Shown: piece by piece, positions 59,594-64,000 of the stretch
Layout: every line of letters begins with the position of its first letter
Numbering within the stretch: position 1 is the stretch's first letter
From: Alphaproteobacteria bacterium
GTDB lineage: Bacteria; Pseudomonadota; Alphaproteobacteria; JAVJRE01
DNA length: 64,000 bases
Reading direction: 5' to 3'
Assembly (NCBI GenBank): GCA_040218575.1
Contig: JAVJRE010000007.1
Coordinates: forward strand, 248,001-312,000
Made by a program: the position numbers and the translations under genes
Notes under the pieces: generated by a model
Told to the model about the DNA's origin: nothing
Seen by the model: only the letters and a program-made list of their open reading frames with translations
Database searches by the model: none

Positions 59594-60597
59594 GCCGGCA
59601 ACCAGTCAAAGGTCACAAGGACGCCCGCGGTCAGCACCACCCAGGCCAGCGAAAACGGCAGAAAGACCTTCCAGCCAAGGCGCATAAGCTGATCATAGCG
59701 ATAGCGCGGCACCGTCGCCCTGACCCACAGGAAGACGAACAACAGGAAGGCGATCTTCAGACCCAGCCAGACCACGCCCGGAATCCAGGTAAAGGGTGCC
59801 ACGTCGAAAGGCGGCAGCCAACCGCCAAGGAACAGCACGGCGGTCATGGCACTCATCAGGATCATGTTGGCGTATTCGCCAAGGAAGAAGAGCGCAAACG
59901 GCATGGACGAATACTCGACCATGTAGCCGGCCACCAGTTCGGCTTCCGCCTCGGGCAGGTCAAAGGGCGTACGGTTGGTTTCGGCCAGAGCCGAGACAAA
60001 GAACACGATGAACATGGGCAGCATGGGAATGGCAAACCACAGGCCACGCTGCGCCTCCACGATATCATTGAGGTTGAGGGAGCCCACCAGCAATAGAACG
60101 GAAATGATGACGAAGCCGATGGAGACCTCGTAGCTGACCATCTGGGCGGCAGATCTGAGCGCGCCCAGGAAGGCGTATTTGGAATTGCTGGCCCACCCGG
60201 CCATGATGATGCCATAGACGCCAAGCGAGGAAATGGCGAACAGATAGAGGATGCCCACATTGATGTCGGCCAGAACCAGGGTCGGGCCGAACGGAATGAC
60301 CGCCCACGCCGCCAGGCTCAATGCGAAAATGATCACCGGCGCCGCGAAGAACACCACTTTGTTGGCGTCAGCCGGAATGATGGTTTCCTTGGTCAGCAAC
60401 TTGATGGCGTCGGCAAAGGGCTGAAACAGCCCCAGCGGACCAACCACATTGGGGCCTCGGCGATACTGCATGGCCGCCAGCACCTTGCGCTCGGCATAGG
60501 TGAGATAGGCAACGGCGATCAGCAGCGGCACGACGATGGCCAGAATCTGCGCCAGGATGATAATGACCGGCAGCAGCCAGTCGTGCCAAAGAACCAT
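59590..60597 (-). CDS. nuoH: NADH-quinone oxidoreductase subunit H
   Basis: Membrane subunit forming part of the quinone cavity. The 335-residue protein shows [20 protein letters not shown], the conserved [29 protein letters not shown] and the C-terminal [18 protein letters not shown]. Start [12 protein letters not shown] at 60597. The nuoG stop is 5 bases upstream. Confidence 0.97.
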   Translation of the reverse strand: MVLWHDWLLPVIIILAQILAIVVPLLIAVAYLTYAERKVLAAMQYRRGPNVVGPLGLFQPFADAIKLLTKETIIPADANKVVFFAAPVIIFALSLAAWAVIPFGPTLVLADINVGILYLFAISSLGVYGIIMAGWASNSKYAFLGALRSAAQMVSYEVSIGFVIISVLLLVGSLNLNDIVEAQRGLWFAIPMLPMFIVFFVSALAETNRTPFDLPEAEAELVAGYMVEYSSMPFALFFLGEYANMILMSAMTAVLFLGGWLPPFDVAPFTWIPGVVWLGLKIAFLLFVFLWVRATVPRYRYDQLMRLGWKVFLPFSLAWVVLTAGVLVTFDWLPA

Positions 60598-60602
60598 TGC
60601 GT

Positions 60603-62693
60603 TCAGCCTCCGGTCCCGGTGGCCGGCGCGGCTGCGGCCGGCCCTGTCACAAAGACGGCGGCACACTGCGCCATGGTCCTGGACGCGCGGCCGATGACAT
60701 CGGTCACATAGAAGTTGCTCACCGCTGGCGTCAACGGCGCACTGCCCGCCGTGCCGCTTTCGCCAAACGCCGTCCAGTCCGCCGGCACGATCTCGCCGAC
60801 TCTGGCGAAGACCGGGCTGGCCGCGGCCATGGCGTCACGCACATCGGCCAGGCTGTCATAGGGCAGGACATGGCCAAGACGTTCGGACAGGGCCCGTACA
60901 ATGGCCCAGTCCTCGCGTGCCTCGCCGGGCGGAAAATGCGCCCGCCAGCCGTGCTGCGCCCGCCCCTCGGTATTGACCCAGGTAGCGTCCTTCTCCGTGT
61001 AGGCGGCCCCGGGCAAAACTACATCGGCGCGGGCAGCGCCGGCATCGCCATGGTGGCCCTGATAGATGACAAAGGCGTCGCCGAAGCGGTCGCCGGCAAT
61101 CTCGTCCGCTCCCAGGCTGTACACCACCTCGATCTCACCAGCGGCGGCAGCGGCGAGGATCCCGGCCAGGTCATGGCCGCCACTGGCCGGCACAAAGCCA
61201 AGCTCCAGCCCGCCGACGCGGCCGGCCGCCGTATGCAGCACATTGAACCCGTTCCAGCCCGGCGCCGCGCCGGCCGTACCGGGAGCCATGCCATAGCGTT
61301 CCGCCACCTGCCGCGCCAGACCCAGAATGACGGCGCCATCGGGTCTCGCCAGCGCGCCCTGACCGATGATCAGCAGCGGCCGCCTGGCCCGCTCCAGCGC
61401 GGCGGCGAAGGGGTGGTCGCCGGCCGCCAGTGCAGCCAGCACCGAGGCATCGCCGCCCAGCACGTCTACCGGATAGGTCTGAGGCGGGATGTCACCCACC
61501 GAGGCCACCGGGAAATCGCCCAGCAACCAGCGTTTGCGCAGACGGGCGTTAAGCACGGCGGCTTCCTGCCGGGGACTGGTACCGATCAACAAGCAGGCAT
61601 CCGCCTGCTCCAGTCCGGCGATGGTCGAGTTGAAGAGCCAGCCGGCGCGGTCCGCCGGCGGCAGCGCCGCGCCATCCTGCCGGCAGTCCATATGCGGCGA
61701 CCCAAGCGCGGTCATCAGCCCCTTGAGGGCAAAGAGCGACTCGGCGCAGACCAGATCGCCGGCGATGGCCGCCATGCGCTCGCCCGCAACACCGTTCAGG
61801 CGCTCATTGATGGCGGCAAAGGCCTCGTCCCAGGTGGCCGGCAGCAGCGTTCCGTCGCGCCGCACCCAGGGCTGGTCCAGACGGTTGACGCGCAGCCCAT
61901 CGCACGAGAACCGCGTCTTGTCGCTGATCCACTCTTCGTTGATGTCGTCATTGACCCGCGGCAATATCCGCATCACCTCGCTGCCGCGGCTGTCGATCCG
62001 GATGTTGCTGCCCAGTGCGTCCGTCACATCGACGGATTCGGTCTTGCGCAGTTCCCATGAACGAGCGACGAAAGCATAGGGTTTGGATGTCAGAGCGCCC
62101 ACCGGGCACAGGTCAATGACATTGCCGCTCAGTTCCGACGCCAGCGCCTGCTCCAGATAGGTTGTGACCTCCATGGTCTCACCGCGGCCAACGGCGCCCA
62201 GGGTGTCCACCCCGCCAACCTCGCTGGCAAACCGGATGCAGCGGGTGCAGTGGATGCAGCGGGTCATGACCGTCTTGATCAATGGTCCCATGTGCTTTTC
62301 GGTGACCGCACGCTTGGGCTCGTGGTAGGTGCTGCGCCCCGAGCCGTAAGCCATGGCCTGGTCCTGCAGATCACATTCGCCACCCTGATCGCAGATCGGG
62401 CAATCCAGCGGATGGTTGATCAGCAGGAACTCCATCACCCCGTTGCGCGCCTTTTCCGTGGCGGCGGAGCGGGTGTGAACCACCATGCCGTCACCGGCCG
62501 GCATGGCGCACGACGCCACTGGCTTTGGTGACTTCTCTATTTCCACCAGACACATGCGGCAGTTGCCGGCGATGGACAGACGCTCGTGATAGCAAAAGCG
62601 CGGAATCTCCGCGCCGGCGGCCTCACAGGCCTGCAGCACCGTGGCGCCGGGCGGCACCTCCACTTCGCTCCCGTCTACAGTCAGTTTGGGCAT
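60603..62693 (-). CDS. nuoG: NADH-quinone oxidoreductase subunit G
   Basis: Large iron-sulfur subunit of complex I. The 696-residue protein has an N-terminal [2Fe-2S] ferredoxin domain (Cys of [17 protein letters not shown]), a His/Cys cluster site ([19 protein letters not shown]), a [4Fe-4S] site ([13 protein letters not shown]), then a molybdopterin-oxidoreductase-like domain without a cofactor, as in all NuoG. It follows nuoF by 10 bases. Confidence 0.97.
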   Translation of the reverse strand: MPKLTVDGSEVEVPPGATVLQACEAAGAEIPRFCYHERLSIAGNCRMCLVEIEKSPKPVASCAMPAGDGMVVHTRSAATEKARNGVMEFLLINHPLDCPICDQGGECDLQDQAMAYGSGRSTYHEPKRAVTEKHMGPLIKTVMTRCIHCTRCIRFASEVGGVDTLGAVGRGETMEVTTYLEQALASELSGNVIDLCPVGALTSKPYAFVARSWELRKTESVDVTDALGSNIRIDSRGSEVMRILPRVNDDINEEWISDKTRFSCDGLRVNRLDQPWVRRDGTLLPATWDEAFAAINERLNGVAGERMAAIAGDLVCAESLFALKGLMTALGSPHMDCRQDGAALPPADRAGWLFNSTIAGLEQADACLLIGTSPRQEAAVLNARLRKRWLLGDFPVASVGDIPPQTYPVDVLGGDASVLAALAAGDHPFAAALERARRPLLIIGQGALARPDGAVILGLARQVAERYGMAPGTAGAAPGWNGFNVLHTAAGRVGGLELGFVPASGGHDLAGILAAAAAGEIEVVYSLGADEIAGDRFGDAFVIYQGHHGDAGAARADVVLPGAAYTEKDATWVNTEGRAQHGWRAHFPPGEAREDWAIVRALSERLGHVLPYDSLADVRDAMAAASPVFARVGEIVPADWTAFGESGTAGSAPLTPAVSNFYVTDVIGRASRTMAQCAAVFVTGPAAAAPATGTGG

Positions 62694-62703
62694 CGCCGCG
62701 TCC

Positions 62704-63987
62704 CTAGGCCGCCCGGGCCTTCTGGCGGGCGAGGATACGACGCTCCATTTCGCCCCGGAAATTACGGATCAAGCCCTGAATGGGCCAGGCGGCCGCATCC
62801 CCCAACGCACAGATAGTATGGCCTTCCACCTGCCGCGTGATCCGCTCCAGTTGATCGATCTCCGCAATTTCCGCATCGCCCGTCACCATCCGGCGCATGA
62901 TGCGATACATCCAGCCGGCCCCCTCGCGGCAGGGTGTGCACTGACCGCAACTCTCATGCTGGTAGAAGTGCGCCAAACGCTCGATGGCCGCAACGATGTC
63001 GGTCGACTTGTCCATGACGATCACCGCCGCCGTGCCAAGCCCGGACTTCATGTCACGCAGCGTATCAAAGTCCATATGCAGATCACCGCACGTGCCGGCC
63101 GGCAAGCATGGCACTGACGATCCACCAGGTATGACCGCCAGCAGATTGCTCCAGCCGCCGCGCACTCCGCCGGCGTGCTTGTCAATCAGCTCGCGCAGGG
63201 GAATGCCCATCTCCTCCTCCACATTGCACGGCCGCTCAACATGGCCGGAAATGCAGAACAGCTTGGTGCCGGTATTGTTCGGCCGGCCGAGCGCGGCGAA
63301 CCACTCCGCACCGCGACGCAGGATTTCCGGAACGACGGCGATGGTCTCCACATTGTTCACCGTGGTCGGACAGCCCCACACACCGGCCCCGGCCGGGAAT
63401 GGCGGCTTGAGACGCGGCATGCCCTTTTTGCCCTCCAGACTCTCCAGCAAGGCGGTTTCCTCGCCACAGATATAGGCGCCGGCGCCACGGTGCAGGACAA
63501 TGTCGAAGGCCCAGCCGGAGCCGCAGGAATCCTTGCCCAGCAGGCCCGCGTCATAGGCTTCGTCGATGGCCGCCTGCAGGTGACGGGCCTCATGAAAGAA
63601 CTCACCACGGATATAGATGAATGCGGTGTGCGCCCGCATGGCGAAGCCGGCCAGAAGCGTGCCTTCGATCAGGCTTTGCGGATCCCACCGCATGATGTCG
63701 CGGTCCTTGCAGGTGCCGGGCTCGCTCTCGTCGGCATTGACCACTAGATAGTTTGGCCGCGCCGGATCGGGTTCTTTGGGCATGAAGCCCCACTTCACAC
63801 CGGCCGGGAATCCAGCGCCACCGCGGCCGCGCAGACCCGACGCCTTGACCTGGTCAATAATCCAGTCCGGCCCGTTAGCGAGGAAGGTTGCCGTCGCATC
63901 CCACCAGCCCCGAGCGCGGGCGCCGGCCAGATGCCAGTCATGCTGGCCATAGAGATTGGTGAAGATGCGATCCTGGTCCTTCAACAT
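62704..63987 (-). CDS. nuoF: NADH-quinone oxidoreductase subunit F (FMN- and NADH-binding)
   Basis: Electron entry subunit, binding NADH, FMN and cluster N3. The 427-residue protein has the NADH motif [13 protein letters not shown], the FMN-region [28 protein letters not shown] and the C-terminal [4Fe-4S] Cys set in [12 protein letters not shown]. The ATG at 63987 is part of a TGATG junction, so an upstream gene (probably nuoE by operon order) likely ends within the last 14 bases of the window. A GTG one codon before is also possible. The C-terminus ends at a TAG. Confidence 0.97.
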   Translation of the reverse strand: MLKDQDRIFTNLYGQHDWHLAGARARGWWDATATFLANGPDWIIDQVKASGLRGRGGAGFPAGVKWGFMPKEPDPARPNYLVVNADESEPGTCKDRDIMRWDPQSLIEGTLLAGFAMRAHTAFIYIRGEFFHEARHLQAAIDEAYDAGLLGKDSCGSGWAFDIVLHRGAGAYICGEETALLESLEGKKGMPRLKPPFPAGAGVWGCPTTVNNVETIAVVPEILRRGAEWFAALGRPNNTGTKLFCISGHVERPCNVEEEMGIPLRELIDKHAGGVRGGWSNLLAVIPGGSSVPCLPAGTCGDLHMDFDTLRDMKSGLGTAAVIVMDKSTDIVAAIERLAHFYQHESCGQCTPCREGAGWMYRIMRRMVTGDAEIAEIDQLERITRQVEGHTICALGDAAAWPIQGLIRNFRGEMERRILARQKARAA

Positions 63988-64000
63988 CACTGATCGCCCT

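Noticed and set aside
60597-62060. Long plus-strand open frame opposite nuoG
   Set aside because: Antisense to a clear NuoG with all cluster ligands. The product is low-complexity and matches no family I know.
63987-64000. End of nuoE
   Set aside because: A TGA overlapping the nuoF ATG is consistent with it, but 14 bases are too few to call a gene.

Overview
The window is a gene-dense piece of an alphaproteobacterial chromosome with high GC, most like the Rhodospirillales/Rhizobiales side of the class. This rests on gene order and on family details, not on a database match. The markers are PdhB with its own lipoyl domain, a short ProS, the nuoF-to-nuoN order continuing into birA-coaX-rnj, the order tsf-pyrH-frr-uppS-cdsA-dxr-rseP-bamA-skp-lpxD-fabZ-lpxA-lpxI-lpxB, and a LexA operator of the alphaproteobacterial GAAC-N7-GAAC type. 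I see no rRNA, tRNA, insertion sequence, prophage or CRISPR array. No gap between genes exceeds 300 bases. The largest are 39492-39771, 9727-9988, 3752-3987, 14478-14686 and 18930-19136, and candidate promoters or small repeats in them are listed.

Layout. 1-9726 (minus strand): pyruvate dehydrogenase E2 (cut by the window edge), E1 beta and E1 alpha, an FtsB-like divisome protein, enolase, KdsA, CTP synthase, SecG and triosephosphate isomerase. 9989-19877 (plus strand): a PpiD-type chaperone, trpE, trpG, trpD, trpC, moaC, moeA and lexA. A minus-strand divergent polysaccharide deacetylase gene sits between trpE and trpG. 19887-22070 is comEC (minus). 22190-25009 holds gltX and gltA (plus).

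25006-39491 (minus): a nearly continuous envelope and translation cluster, transcribed from rpsB down to lpxB. It makes ribosomal protein S2, EF-Ts, UMP kinase and ribosome recycling factor. It then covers undecaprenyl diphosphate, CDP-diacylglycerol and MEP isoprenoid synthesis, the RseP protease, BamA and a Skp-like chaperone, and early lipid A synthesis. With KdsA this indicates an LPS-bearing outer membrane. 39772-40485 is a VTT-domain membrane protein (plus).

40473-63987 (minus): complex I genes nuoF to nuoN run directly into birA, coaX, rnj, an MFS transporter, a DUF1467 protein, a Tag-type DNA glycosylase, a small exported protein, proS, lolC, lolD and dnaE. Many neighbouring genes overlap by 1 to 41 bases (ATGA, GTGA or TGATG junctions), which suggests long co-transcribed, translationally coupled units.

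I did not find a previously undescribed system. The most useful points are the LexA operator lying on the lexA promoter, the trp cluster split by an opposing gene, the accessory MFS/Tag segment in an otherwise conserved block, and several short tandem duplications at gene ends (ftsB, kdsA, lpxB, the VTT gene). All functions are inferred from sequence motifs and gene order.
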